From the NCBI RefSeq assembly GCF_003226555.1, contig NZ_QKQS01000026.1, forward strand, positions 321,408 through 385,407: a DNA stretch of 64,000 bases, read 5' to 3'. Position numbers and translations under genes: made by a program. This document shows positions 20,195 to 28,930 of this stretch, piece after piece; positions within the stretch are counted from its first letter, which is position 1; the number at the start of each line of letters is the position of its first letter. Below the pieces are notes generated by a model. It was not told the origin of the DNA. It ran no database searches and saw only the letters and a list, made by a program, of their open reading frames with translations. Origin of the DNA: Rhodopseudomonas palustris (GTDB taxonomy: Bacteria > Pseudomonadota > Alphaproteobacteria > Rhizobiales > Xanthobacteraceae).

Positions 20195-21697
20195 TTAGTT
20201 CGCTGCGAATGGTTGTCCATTCGGCTTGACACGAACGCCCTGCCGGAGCCGCGTCCACGGCAGTGCCGCGGTGTCGGCGGGCATGGCGCCGGGTGCGGCG
20301 CAGATCAGCAGCCGCTCGGCGATCGGCTGGAAGTCGGCGCGGAAATGCACCGAGCTTTTTACCACCAGGATCGCCTGCGCGGTCGGCTCGATCCCGACAT
20401 AGCGGTACATCGCCTGATCGGCGAGCTGTGCTTTGTGCGACGCCACCACCACGCGCACCCCGCCAATCCGCAGGCAGGCCGACGGGCCCATTTCCATCTC
20501 GCGTCCGCCGAAATATGGGCCGGGTGCGACGAAGCGGCCATCGGAAAGCTGCTCGACAACGAAGATCTCTTCGAACGGCGCGTCGCCGGGAATGCCGGAC
20601 TTGCCGCCGAGCCCCAGCGAGATCATCGCGCCGACGCCTGCCGCATGCGCGGCCTTGGCGGCGTCCGGATCGTAGATCACGCCGATCGCGGCGCCTTTCG
20701 CATTGTTGCGTACCAACGCGCGCAGCATCCCGGTGGTGTCGGAATCGCCGCCGGCGCCGGGATTGTCCTGGGTGTCGGCAATGATGATCGGTTTCGCCGC
20801 GGTCCGCGCCAGTTCGATCGCATGCTTCACGCCCTCGTCGGGCGAAAAGATCTTGCCGTCGAAATCATCCTCGTGGCCAATCACCAGCGCCGCAACCGCA
20901 TCCGCAGCAGCGTCGGCATCGGCCTGGGTGAGACCATAGGCAAACACCGATGGGCCGCAATCCGGAAAGTCGGCGGCGGGGAAGCCGGGGGCGAACGACA
21001 GCGTCGGCACGACATCACTCTCCAGCGCTGCGAGCTTGTCGTAGATGCCCTTGGTCGGTTGATCGAACGTGCACTGCCACGAGATCGGAATCAGGAACGG
21101 CAGTTGCCGGAACGCCTTGGCGAGCTTCTGGCCGCTGCTCAGCAGCAGCTCCAAGTGTTTGGCCGAAGCGCGGCCGGTGTCGGCCATGTCGACATGCGGA
21201 TAGGTGCGATAGGCGATCAGCGCGTCGGCATGCTCGACCATCCGCGGCGTGACGTTGGCATGCAGATCGATGCTGACCACCAGCGGCAGACCGGGGCCGA
21301 TCACGTCGCGTACCCGCGCCAGGATCTCGCCTTCGCCGTCGTCGAGATGTTCGGTCACCATCGCGCCGTGCAGGTCGAGATACACAGCATCGAGATTGCC
21401 GGCTGCTTTGATGCCGTCGATCATGATTTTGACGACACGCTCGAAAGCATCCTCGGTGACGTGCGCCGACGGGCTGGCGCCGCAGGCGATGGTCGGGATC
21501 AGCTCCCAGCCTTTGGCATCGGCTTCGTCGACGAAGCCGGCGAGCCCGACATTGATGCCGCGCATCACCTTGAGCACATCGGCGCCGATCGTCATCGCCG
21601 GCCACCCGCCGCCGTGCACGAACGCCTCCCAGGTCGCCTTGGTGGGCGCAAAGGTGTTTGTTTCGTGCAGGAAGCCGCCGACGGCGATGCGGGTCAT
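20195..21697 (-). CDS. M81 family metallopeptidase (MlrC-like)
   Basis: The 500-residue protein carries the M81 pattern: GGFLHETNTFAPT at the N-terminus, YLDLHGAMVTEH, VVSIDLHANVTPRMVEHAD and YRTYPHVDMADTGR, which supply zinc ligands in this family. The best-known member, MlrC, cleaves linearised microcystin peptides, but most members have unknown natural substrates. It lies 131 bases downstream of a peptide-type ABC transporter ATPase on the same strand, with an M20 peptidase at the far end of the cluster. A role in handling an imported peptide or amide is plausible. Confidence 0.9.
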   Translation of the reverse strand: MTRIAVGGFLHETNTFAPTKATWEAFVHGGGWPAMTIGADVLKVMRGINVGLAGFVDEADAKGWELIPTIACGASPSAHVTEDAFERVVKIMIDGIKAAGNLDAVYLDLHGAMVTEHLDDGEGEILARVRDVIGPGLPLVVSIDLHANVTPRMVEHADALIAYRTYPHVDMADTGRASAKHLELLLSSGQKLAKAFRQLPFLIPISWQCTFDQPTKGIYDKLAALESDVVPTLSFAPGFPAADFPDCGPSVFAYGLTQADADAAADAVAALVIGHEDDFDGKIFSPDEGVKHAIELARTAAKPIIIADTQDNPGAGGDSDTTGMLRALVRNNAKGAAIGVIYDPDAAKAAHAAGVGAMISLGLGGKSGIPGDAPFEEIFVVEQLSDGRFVAPGPYFGGREMEMGPSACLRIGGVRVVVASHKAQLADQAMYRYVGIEPTAQAILVVKSSVHFRADFQPIAERLLICAAPGAMPADTAALPWTRLRQGVRVKPNGQPFAAN

Positions 21698-21715
21698 GGT
21701 TGTTTCTCTTGCTTC

Positions 21716-21812
21716 GTCATTCCGGGGCGCGCGCAGCGCGAGCCCGGAATCCAGAGGTTCAGGTCATCTCGGGATTCCGGGTTCGCTCACTGCGTGAGCG
21801 CCCCGGAATGAC
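21716..21812. repeat. Palindromic intergenic repeat, 'gtcattccgggg' family
   Basis: Outer arms GTCATTCCGGGGCGC and GCGCCCCGGAATGAC, with inner arms CCCGGAATCC / GGGATTCCGGG, fill the gap between the M81 and ABC ATPase genes. A transcript crossing it would fold into a long hairpin, which could lower expression of the M81 gene relative to the transporter. Confidence 0.7.
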
Positions 21813-21828
21813 AGTGGGGAGGGGATGA

Positions 21829-23481
21829 TCAACTCGCCGCCGCTTGCGGCGCTTCGTGGACCGGCCGAAAATTGGCGAAGTCCCAATCGCGGCCAGGGGC
21901 GGCTTCGAGCAGTTGGCGGGTATAGACCTGCTTCGGATTGGTCAGCACCTCGGCGGCCGGGCCCTGTTCGACGACGCGGCCTTTCTGCATCACCGCGACA
22001 TCGTCGCAGATCTGAGCGGCGACGCGGAGATCGTGGGTGATGAACAAGAGTGCGATCCCGAGCCGGGTCTGGATCTCGTCGAGCAGCTTGAGTACCTGCG
22101 CCTGCACCGAGACGTCGAGCGCCGACACCGCCTCGTCCGCCACCAGCACGTCGGGCTCGAGCGCCAGTGCGCGGGCGATCGCGATGCGCTGGCGCTGGCC
22201 GCCGGAGAACTGATGCGGGAAGCGGTTGATCGCGTCCGGCGGCAGATGCACCAGTTCGAGCAGATCGCGCGCCTTCGCCAGGGCCTCCGCCCGCGGCATG
22301 CCGTAATTGATCGGTCCCTCGGCGATGCTCTCGCCGACGTTGACGCGCGGATTGAGCGAGCGATACGGGTCCTGGAATACGATCTGAATCTTCTTGCGAT
22401 GCGGCCGTAGGAGACGCCGCGACAGCTCGGAGATCTCGCGTCCGGCGAGCCGGATGCCGCCCGAGGTCGGGTCGATCAGCCGGACGATGCAACGTGCCAC
22501 CGTCGATTTTCCCGAGCCGCTTTCGCCGACAATGCCGAGAGTCCGGCCCTTGTGCAGCGTCAGCGTCACGTCTTTCGCCGCGACCACTTCTCGCTGATGG
22601 CCGAACAACGAGCGCTCGCGATACACCTTGCCGAGTTCGTTCGCTTCGAGCACCACCGACAGCGCCTGCGGCGTGCGCGGCGCGCGCGGCACCAGGCTCG
22701 GCACCGCCGACAGCAGGTTGCGGGTGTACTCCATCTGCGGCCGGCGCAGCACGTCGTCGAGCTGGCCGGTCTCGACCAGCCGGCCGTGACGCATCACTGC
22801 GACCCGGTCGGCGATCTCGGCCACCACGCCCATGTCGTGGGTGATGAACAGCACGGCAGTGCCGTGCGCCTGCTGCAATTCGCGGATCAGGGTCAGGATC
22901 TGCTTTTGGGTGGTGACGTCGAGCGCGGTGGTCGGCTCGTCGGCGATCAGCAGCTTCGGCTCGAGCACCAGCGCCATCGCGATCATGATGCGTTGGCGCT
23001 GGCCGCCCGAGAGTCGATGCGGATACGAGGCGAAGATCCGTTCGACCTCGGGCAACCGCACCTGCTCCATCATGTCGAGGATGCGGCGGCGACGTTCGCG
23101 CGCAGGCATATCGGTGTGGAAGCGCAGCACTTCGTCGATCTGTTTGCCGACCGGCACCACCGGGTTGAGCGCGGTCATCGGCTCCTGGAAGATCATCGCC
23201 ATCCGCGAGGCGCGGAGCTGGCGCAGCCGGCGCTCGCTGGCGGCAAGCACGTTCTCTCCGGCGAGCCGGATCTCGCCGCCGGATGCTTGCAGTACGCCTT
23301 TCGGCAGCAGTCCCATGGTGGCGAGCGACGTCACCGATTTGCCCGATCCGCTTTCGCCGACCAGGCACATCGTTTCGCCGGCGCCGACGGTGAGCGAAAT
23401 GCCGTCGATCACCTTGTCGCCGTTGCCGCTCTTGCCGAGCCGCACGACCAGGTTGTCGATTTCGAGAACGTTATCGGTCAT
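21829..23481 (-). CDS. Peptide-type ABC transporter, fused double ATP-binding protein (DppD-DppF-like)
   Basis: The 550-residue protein consists of two complete nucleotide-binding domains in tandem. Each has Walker A GESGSGKS, signature (LSGGQRQRI; FSGGQRQRI) and Walker B (LLIADEPTTALD; VLVADEAVSALD). It therefore replaces the separate OppD and OppF subunits, as in GsiA/YejF. Both halves have the C-terminal extension typical of oligopeptide/nickel importers. It energises the two permeases encoded upstream on the same strand; the binding protein is divergent at 27104. Confidence 0.95.
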   Translation of the reverse strand: MTDNVLEIDNLVVRLGKSGNGDKVIDGISLTVGAGETMCLVGESGSGKSVTSLATMGLLPKGVLQASGGEIRLAGENVLAASERRLRQLRASRMAMIFQEPMTALNPVVPVGKQIDEVLRFHTDMPARERRRRILDMMEQVRLPEVERIFASYPHRLSGGQRQRIMIAMALVLEPKLLIADEPTTALDVTTQKQILTLIRELQQAHGTAVLFITHDMGVVAEIADRVAVMRHGRLVETGQLDDVLRRPQMEYTRNLLSAVPSLVPRAPRTPQALSVVLEANELGKVYRERSLFGHQREVVAAKDVTLTLHKGRTLGIVGESGSGKSTVARCIVRLIDPTSGGIRLAGREISELSRRLLRPHRKKIQIVFQDPYRSLNPRVNVGESIAEGPINYGMPRAEALAKARDLLELVHLPPDAINRFPHQFSGGQRQRIAIARALALEPDVLVADEAVSALDVSVQAQVLKLLDEIQTRLGIALLFITHDLRVAAQICDDVAVMQKGRVVEQGPAAEVLTNPKQVYTRQLLEAAPGRDWDFANFRPVHEAPQAAAS

Positions 23482-23510
23482 GTCGGGCTCCGCAGTCGGG
23501 CACGGCGCGC

Positions 23511-23651
23511 TCCCTCTCCCCGCAAGCGGGGAGAGGGTTGGGGTGAGGGGGCGTGTCCGCGAGTCAGAGCGGCTCGGCCGCGTGGATGAGCCCCCTCACC
23601 CGGATCGCATCTGGCGATGCGATCCGACCTCTCCCCGCGCGCGGGGAGAGG
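23511..23651. repeat. Long palindromic repeat, 'ctctccccgc...gcggggagag' family, copy 2
   Basis: It has the same architecture as copy 1 at 7184: an end hairpin CTCTCCCCGCAAGCGGGGAG, the inner pair GGGGTGAGGGGGCG / CCCCCTCACCC, and a closing CTCTCCCCGCGCGCGGGGAG. It sits between the permease and ATPase genes of the ABC operon. Confidence 0.8.
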
Positions 23652-23704
23652 TGAGGTCGGTGCGCGTTGCGGGGCTGGGAGAGCAGACATGATGAGCTGC
23701 CTCT

Positions 23705-24595
23705 TCATCGCGAGCCCTCGCGCTGTTTCATCCGTGGGTCGAGCGCATCGCGGGCGGCGTCGCCGATCAGGTTGACCGAGAGGATCGCGATCGACAGCAA
23801 AAGGCCCGGCCAGAAGATCAGCATCGGCTTGATCTGAAACACCGCGCGGCCCTCGGCCATGATGTTGCCCCAGGTCGGCGTCTCCGGGCTGATGCCGGCA
23901 CCGAGGAACGACAGGATCGCTTCGGTGAGGATTGCGGACGCCGCGATATAGGTGCCCTGAACGATCAGCGGCGCCACGGTATTGGGCATCAGGTGCCGCC
24001 ACATGATCTTCGGCAGGCTGGAGCCGAGCGAGATCGCCGCCTCGACATATGGTTCCTCGCGTGCGGTCAACACCACCGAGCGCACCAGTCGCGCCACCCG
24101 CGGAATCTCCGGAATGGTGATCGCGATCAGCACCGTGGTCAGGCTCGCGCCGGACAGCGACACCACGGCGATCGCCAGCAGGATGCTGGGGATCGCCATC
24201 AGGCCGTCCATGATCCGCATCATCACCGCGTCGACCCAGCGGAAGAAGCCGGCGACCAGGCCGACGACCAGGCCGATCGCGATCGCAAAGATCGCCGAGC
24301 CAATGCCGATCAACAGCGACACCCGCCCGCCATAAATGATGCGCGACAGCAGATCGCGGCCATAGGCGTCGGTGCCGAGCAGGAACTCGGCACTCGGCGG
24401 CTTCAGCCGGAGCGCCGGCGCCAGCTTCACCGGATCGTGCGGCGCCAGCCACGGCGCGAAGATCGCCATCAGCACGACAAGCGTCAGGCAGATCGTCGCC
24501 GCAGCGATAATCGGGGTCGAGAGCAGAAAGCCGAGGCGCGGGCGCATCGGCCGCGGCACCGGAAGGGTCGGTTCGGACATGGTATCGATCGCCAT
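23705..24595 (-). CDS. Peptide-type ABC transporter permease (DppC-like)
   Basis: The 296-residue inner-membrane protein has about six helices. It has the long N-terminal segment before helix 1 and the FLLGTDAYGRDLLSRIIYGGRVSLLIGIGSA motif region seen in DppC/OppC permeases. EAAISLGSSLPKIMWRHLMPN is the EAA loop that docks on the ATPase. It pairs with the DppB-like permease encoded 13 bases upstream. Confidence 0.94.
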   Translation of the reverse strand: MAIDTMSEPTLPVPRPMRPRLGFLLSTPIIAAATICLTLVVLMAIFAPWLAPHDPVKLAPALRLKPPSAEFLLGTDAYGRDLLSRIIYGGRVSLLIGIGSAIFAIAIGLVVGLVAGFFRWVDAVMMRIMDGLMAIPSILLAIAVVSLSGASLTTVLIAITIPEIPRVARLVRSVVLTAREEPYVEAAISLGSSLPKIMWRHLMPNTVAPLIVQGTYIAASAILTEAILSFLGAGISPETPTWGNIMAEGRAVFQIKPMLIFWPGLLLSIAILSVNLIGDAARDALDPRMKQREGSR

Positions 24596-24608
24596 TGTGC
24601 GCGCGCCC

Positions 24609-25550
24609 TCAGTACCGGATACGGGGATCGAGCAGCGTGTAGGCCAGATCGATCAGGAGATTGACGCCGACATAAATGCCCGAGGTCAGCAGGATCATGC
24701 CCTGGATCACCGGGTAGTCGCGCGCCAGCACTGCATCGACGGTGAGACGGCCGATTCCCGGCAGGTTGAATACGCTCTCGGTGACGACGACGCCGGAGAT
24801 CAACAGTGCGAAGCCGGTGCCGATCACGGTGATCACCGGCACCGCCGCATTGCGTAGCGCGTGGCGCAGCAGCACCCGGCTTTCGGTGATACCCTTGGCG
24901 CGCGCGGTGCGGACATAGTCCTCGCCGAGCACGTCGAGCATCGCGGCGCGCGTCATTCGCGCGATCAGCGCGACGTAGATGAACGACAGCGTCAATGTCG
25001 GCAGCACCAGCCGCTCCACGAAAGGACCCAAGCCGCGCGACAGCGAACGGAAGCCCTGCACCGGAAACCAGCGCAGCTCGATCGCGAACACCTGGATCAG
25101 TACGTAGCCGATGACGAACACCGGCACCGAGAAGCCGATCACCGACAGCCCCATCACGAAGCGGTCGATCCAGGTGCCGTGCTTCCACGCAGCGACGACG
25201 CCGAGCGGCACCGCGACGATCACCGACAGCACGATGGTCGCCAGCGCCACCGTGATGGTCGGTTCGATGCGCTGTCCGATCATCTTCAGCACCGGAACCT
25301 GCGAGATCAGCGAGACGCCAAGATCGCCGTGCAGCAATCGTCCGACCCAGGTGAAGAACTGCACGTAGAGCGGCTCGTTGAGGCCGAGCGTGGCGCGGAT
25401 GCGCATCAATTGTTCAGGGGTGGCGCTGTCTCCGGCAATGATCGCCGCCGGATCGCCCGGCGTCAGCCGCAGCAGCAGGAAAACGAACAACGCGACCACG
25501 CCCATCACCGGGATGGCCGCCAGCAGGCGGCGGATCAGATAGCCGAGCAT
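24609..25550 (-). CDS. Peptide-type ABC transporter permease (DppB-like)
   Basis: The 313-residue protein begins MLGYLIRRLLAAIPVMGVVALFVFLLLRLTPGDPAA, the hallmark N-terminus of DppB/OppB permeases. TARAKGITESRVLLRHALRN is the EAA loop. About six membrane helices are predictable. It is the first transporter gene of the minus-strand operon; the M20 peptidase gene ends its coding 169 bases upstream in the transcript. Confidence 0.94.
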   Translation of the reverse strand: MLGYLIRRLLAAIPVMGVVALFVFLLLRLTPGDPAAIIAGDSATPEQLMRIRATLGLNEPLYVQFFTWVGRLLHGDLGVSLISQVPVLKMIGQRIEPTITVALATIVLSVIVAVPLGVVAAWKHGTWIDRFVMGLSVIGFSVPVFVIGYVLIQVFAIELRWFPVQGFRSLSRGLGPFVERLVLPTLTLSFIYVALIARMTRAAMLDVLGEDYVRTARAKGITESRVLLRHALRNAAVPVITVIGTGFALLISGVVVTESVFNLPGIGRLTVDAVLARDYPVIQGMILLTSGIYVGVNLLIDLAYTLLDPRIRY

Positions 25551-25719
25551 CGGCGCTCCACGGATTGGATTCGACGATTAGTGAAACTTATCCCGAAGAT
25601 GTGGTTCGTCATGATCACCTGCGCTGCGGTCGTCGAAAACCGTTCGAACTTCAGTGAGCTGGTGAGCAAGTCCCGTGCCAGCGCTGCTCGATATTATACA
25701 GCGCTGGCAGGATCCGCAC

Positions 25720-26850
25720 TCAGTCCAGTGTCGCGAGCAGCCCGGCCATCAACCGGCCGCGCTCGGCGAGGCTGTCGATTTCGATATGCTCGTTCAGCGT
25801 GTGTGCGTCGGCGCCGCGCACCCCGAGGCCGTCGAGCGTCGGAATCCCCATTGCACCGGTAAAGTTGCCGTCGGAGCCACCACCTGCGCTGCAGTGTGGC
25901 AGGCTGAAGCCGAGCTCGGAGGCGACTGCGCGCGCTTTTTCGTAAAGCGCCATGGTGCCGGCATCAGGCTCCCACACCGGGCGGGTCACGCCGCGCGTCA
26001 CCTTGAAGGTGACGTCGTTGCTGCTGCCGCTCAGCGCCAGCATCCGCTCGACGCCGCGGTCGAGATCCGCCTGACGCTTGGCCATGCTGAGCGCTTCGCC
26101 GGTGCAGGTGGTGGCGACGCAATTGACCCATTGGCCGCCGTGCACGATGCCGACGCTGAAAGTGCAATCCTCGCCGGTCATCGCGTCGATCGCGAGGATC
26201 TGCTTGGCCATTTCCCGTATTGCGGAACGACCCGACGACAGCGTCGCGCCGGCATGGCTCGGCTTGCCGATCGCTTCCAGGTTGAACCGCGCGATCGCGT
26301 AGCGGCCGGTGACGACGCCATTGTCGGGGCGGCCGGGCTCCGGCACCAGCACGTATTTGTTGCGCGCCGCCTCGGCCTCGATGATGTCTCGGGTCGATGG
26401 CGTACCGACTTCCTCGTCCGGCGTAAACAGCACGGTGATCGGCAGCGGCGTCGTGAACGAGGCGCGCGCGAGCTGACGGATCGCTTCGAGCGTCAGGTAG
26501 TTGCCGCCTTTCATGTCGAAGATGCCCGGGCCGAATGCCTTGTTGCCTTCGCGGCGGAACGACAGCTTCTCGATGGTGCCGACAGGGTGCACGGTGTCGA
26601 GATGGCCCGCGATCAGGATGCCCGGTTCGCCCTGCTTGGGATGCGGAAACCGCGCGCGGACGCAGCCGGCAAAACCTTGGCGACCGGCGATGCGCTCGAT
26701 CGTCGCGCCCATGATCGCCATCTCCCGCGCTGCGAGATCGAGCATACGGTCGACTGCGGAAGTGTCCCAGGTCGGACTCTCGCATTCAACCCATGCGCGC
26801 AGACCTTGAAGCATCGTGTCGGAATCGAAAGGAAGATTTGCTGGATTCAT
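25720..26850 (-). CDS. M20 family metallopeptidase (carboxypeptidase G2/ArgE-like)
   Basis: The 376-residue protein shows the M20 zinc-site motifs: ILIAGHLDTVHPVG, GIFDMKGGNYL, TVLFTPDEEVGTPSTRD with the catalytic Glu pair, and a C-terminal HCSAGGGSDGNFT. The central dimerisation domain is present (about 175-285). Family members release C-terminal Glu from folates or hydrolyse dipeptides and acylated amino acids. It is the most upstream gene of the minus-strand peptide-transport cluster and divergent from the binding protein gene. It would suit breakdown of the transported peptide or N-acyl compound in the cytoplasm; no signal peptide is seen. Confidence 0.92.
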   Translation of the reverse strand: MNPANLPFDSDTMLQGLRAWVECESPTWDTSAVDRMLDLAAREMAIMGATIERIAGRQGFAGCVRARFPHPKQGEPGILIAGHLDTVHPVGTIEKLSFRREGNKAFGPGIFDMKGGNYLTLEAIRQLARASFTTPLPITVLFTPDEEVGTPSTRDIIEAEAARNKYVLVPEPGRPDNGVVTGRYAIARFNLEAIGKPSHAGATLSSGRSAIREMAKQILAIDAMTGEDCTFSVGIVHGGQWVNCVATTCTGEALSMAKRQADLDRGVERMLALSGSSNDVTFKVTRGVTRPVWEPDAGTMALYEKARAVASELGFSLPHCSAGGGSDGNFTGAMGIPTLDGLGVRGADAHTLNEHIEIDSLAERGRLMAGLLATLD

Positions 26851-26970
26851 TGCGCGCTCTCGGTTGAAGATGGCTTACGAGACTGATTGGCGGCGCATTT
26901 GTAAAGCGAAAGATTCGACGCCGACTACGCGGCTGCACGCATGCGGTATCGTCGGCTGATGATTGACGCT

Positions 26971-26985
26971 TGGCATGCTTGGTGC
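26971..26985 (+). promoter_or_regulatory. Possible sigma-54 promoter for the ABC binding-protein gene
   Basis: TGGCATGCTTGGTGC has the GG and GC doublets 10 bases apart as in -24/-12 promoters, with mismatches at the sixth base of TGGCAC and the first of TTGC. Transcription would begin near 26997, about 107 bases before the ATG. It is weaker than the 11717 site, and no activator gene is near. Confidence 0.35.
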
Positions 26986-27103
26986 AAGTCTTCGACTATC
27001 AGGATGCAGTAACGCGCTGATCGCGTGGTGCTGCGCCCGGATTCACATCGCCCTGCACAAGCAATCATCTGTGATTGATCAGTTTCAAGTCAGGAGAACA
27101 CGA

Positions 27104-28717
27104 ATGTTCCATCCACCGCGTTGGATGCGCTCGGTCGCCGCGTCGAAATTCGTCGTGCCGGCGCTCGCGCTCGCAGCGTCGCTCGCGCTGCCCGCGACCG
27201 TCGATGCCAAGACGATTCGGGCCGTCATGCATTCCGATCTGCGTATCATCGACCCCGGCCTGACCACCGCGTATATTACACGCGACCACGGCTATATGGT
27301 GTACGACACGCTGCTGGCGATGGACTCCAACTTCAAGGTCCAGCCGCAGATGGCCGAATACAAGGTCTCCGACGACAAGCTGACCTACACCTTCACGCTG
27401 CGTGACGGACTGAAGTGGCACGACGGCAAGCCGGTGACGGCGGAGGACTGCATCGCCTCGCTGCAGCGCTGGGGCAAGAAGGACGGCATGGGTCAGAAGC
27501 TTATGCAGTTCACTGCCAGCCTCGAGGCGCCCGATGCCAAAACCATCGTTCTGAAGCTGAAAGAACCCTACGCGCTGGTGCTGGAATCGATCGCCAAGCC
27601 GTCGTCGATCGTGCCGTTCATGATGCCGAAGCGGATCGCCGAGACGCCGCCGGACAAGGCGATCCCCGAGCAGATCGGCTCAGGTCCGTTCAAATTCGTC
27701 GCGTCTGAATTCCAGCCGGGCGTCAAGGCGGTGTACGTCAAGAACACCGACTATGTGCCGCGCAAGGAGCCGCCGAGCTGGACCTCGGGCGGCAAAGTGG
27801 TGAAGGTCGATCGCGTCGAATGGATCACCATGCCGGACGCGCAGACCGCGGTGAACGCGCTGCAGTCGGGCGACATCGATTTCGTCGAGAACCCGTCTTT
27901 CGACATCCTGCCGGTGTTGCTGCAGGACAAAGAGCTCAAGGTCGACGTCCTCAACAAGCTCGGCTACGTCACCATCGGCCGGATGAATTTCCTGTATCCG
28001 CCGTTCGACAATCCGAAGGTGCGGCGCGCCGCGCTGTTGGCGATGAGCCAGAAGCCGATTCTCGACGCGCTGGTCGGGAATCCTGATTACTATCAGATCT
28101 GCGGTGCGATCTTCGGCTGCGGCACGCCGCTCGCCACCGACGTCGGCTCGGCGCCAGTGACCTCGGGCGACGACATGGCGGAAGCCAAGAAGGCGCTTGC
28201 CGAATCCGGCTACGACGGCACGCCGGTGGTGCTGATGGCGCCGGGCGACGTCGTGACGCTGAAGGCGCAGCCGATCGTCGCTGCCCAGCTGCTGCGCGAG
28301 GCCGGCTTCAAGGTCGATCTGCAGGCGACCGACTGGCAGACCGTGGTGTCGCGGCGTGCCAGCCAGAAGCCGCCGGCCGAAGGCGGCTGGAATCTGTTCT
28401 TCACCAACTGGGTGGTGCCGGATGTGATGAACCCGGTCGCCAACGTCATGCTCAACGGTAAGGGCAAGTCGGGCGGCTGGTTCGGCTGGCCGAAGGACGA
28501 CGAGATGGAGGCGTTGCTCGACAAGTTCGTCCGCGCCACCTCCGCCGATGACCAGAAGAAGATCGCCACCGACCTCCAGAAGCGGGTGTACGATCAGGTG
28601 ACCTATCTTCATGTCGGCCAGTATAAGACGCCGACGGTGTGGCGCACCGAGCTAACTGGCGTGCTCGACGGCCCCGCCACGCCGGTGTTCTGGAACATGG
28701 ACAAGAAGGACGATTGA
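27104..28717 (+). CDS. Peptide-type ABC transporter periplasmic substrate-binding protein
   Basis: The 537-residue protein is of the solute-binding family 5 (DppA/OppA). A signal peptide ends near ALAASLALPATVDA. Family features are YDTLLAMDSNFKVQPQMAEYKV, YTFTLRDGLKWHDGKPVTAEDC and IGSGPFKF. The ATG at 27104 has a CAGGAGA ribosome site 6 bases upstream; Met at 27125 is an in-frame alternative that also leaves a signal peptide. It is divergent from the M20 peptidase gene and followed by a strong terminator. It probably delivers ligand to the permeases at 23705-25550. Confidence 0.94.
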   Translation: MFHPPRWMRSVAASKFVVPALALAASLALPATVDAKTIRAVMHSDLRIIDPGLTTAYITRDHGYMVYDTLLAMDSNFKVQPQMAEYKVSDDKLTYTFTLRDGLKWHDGKPVTAEDCIASLQRWGKKDGMGQKLMQFTASLEAPDAKTIVLKLKEPYALVLESIAKPSSIVPFMMPKRIAETPPDKAIPEQIGSGPFKFVASEFQPGVKAVYVKNTDYVPRKEPPSWTSGGKVVKVDRVEWITMPDAQTAVNALQSGDIDFVENPSFDILPVLLQDKELKVDVLNKLGYVTIGRMNFLYPPFDNPKVRRAALLAMSQKPILDALVGNPDYYQICGAIFGCGTPLATDVGSAPVTSGDDMAEAKKALAESGYDGTPVVLMAPGDVVTLKAQPIVAAQLLREAGFKVDLQATDWQTVVSRRASQKPPAEGGWNLFFTNWVVPDVMNPVANVMLNGKGKSGGWFGWPKDDEMEALLDKFVRATSADDQKKIATDLQKRVYDQVTYLHVGQYKTPTVWRTELTGVLDGPATPVFWNMDKKDD

Positions 28718-28754
28718 TCGTCCGTCACGGTTCGATCAGACCTGCTAAATCAGC

Positions 28755-28785
28755 GCGCCGTCCTGCGAAAGCAGGGCGGCGCTTT
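28755..28785 (+). terminator. Rho-independent terminator after the binding-protein gene
   Basis: Arms GCGCCGTCCTGC and GCAGGGCGGCGC (one G-T pair) close on a GAAA tetraloop and are followed by TTT. It lies 38 bases after the stop. Confidence 0.8.
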
Positions 28786-28849
28786 GCTGTGAAGGGCTAA
28801 AGAGATCCGACAGCTTCGTGGTGACGGCGCCGAAGCATTCCGCGACGCA

Positions 28850-28880
28850 CAAAAAAAGCCCGGCGGGGAGAGGCCGGGCT
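28850..28880 (-). terminator. Rho-independent terminator for the 28931-29596 gene
   Basis: On the minus strand AGCCCGGCC pairs with the GCCGGGCT that follows a 7-base loop, and a run of seven T comes next. It lies about 50 bases after the minus-strand stop at 28931. Confidence 0.8.
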
Positions 28881-28930
28881 CGATTGGCTGGATGTTGTCC
28901 CGAGACCGATCGGGCGCCGTCAGCGGCCGA

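Noticed and set aside
19139..21811. 890-codon open frame on the plus strand opposite the hydrolase and M81 genes
   Set aside because: It is antisense to two well-supported genes, has Arg/His-rich composition with no family motif, and arises from the high GC third positions.
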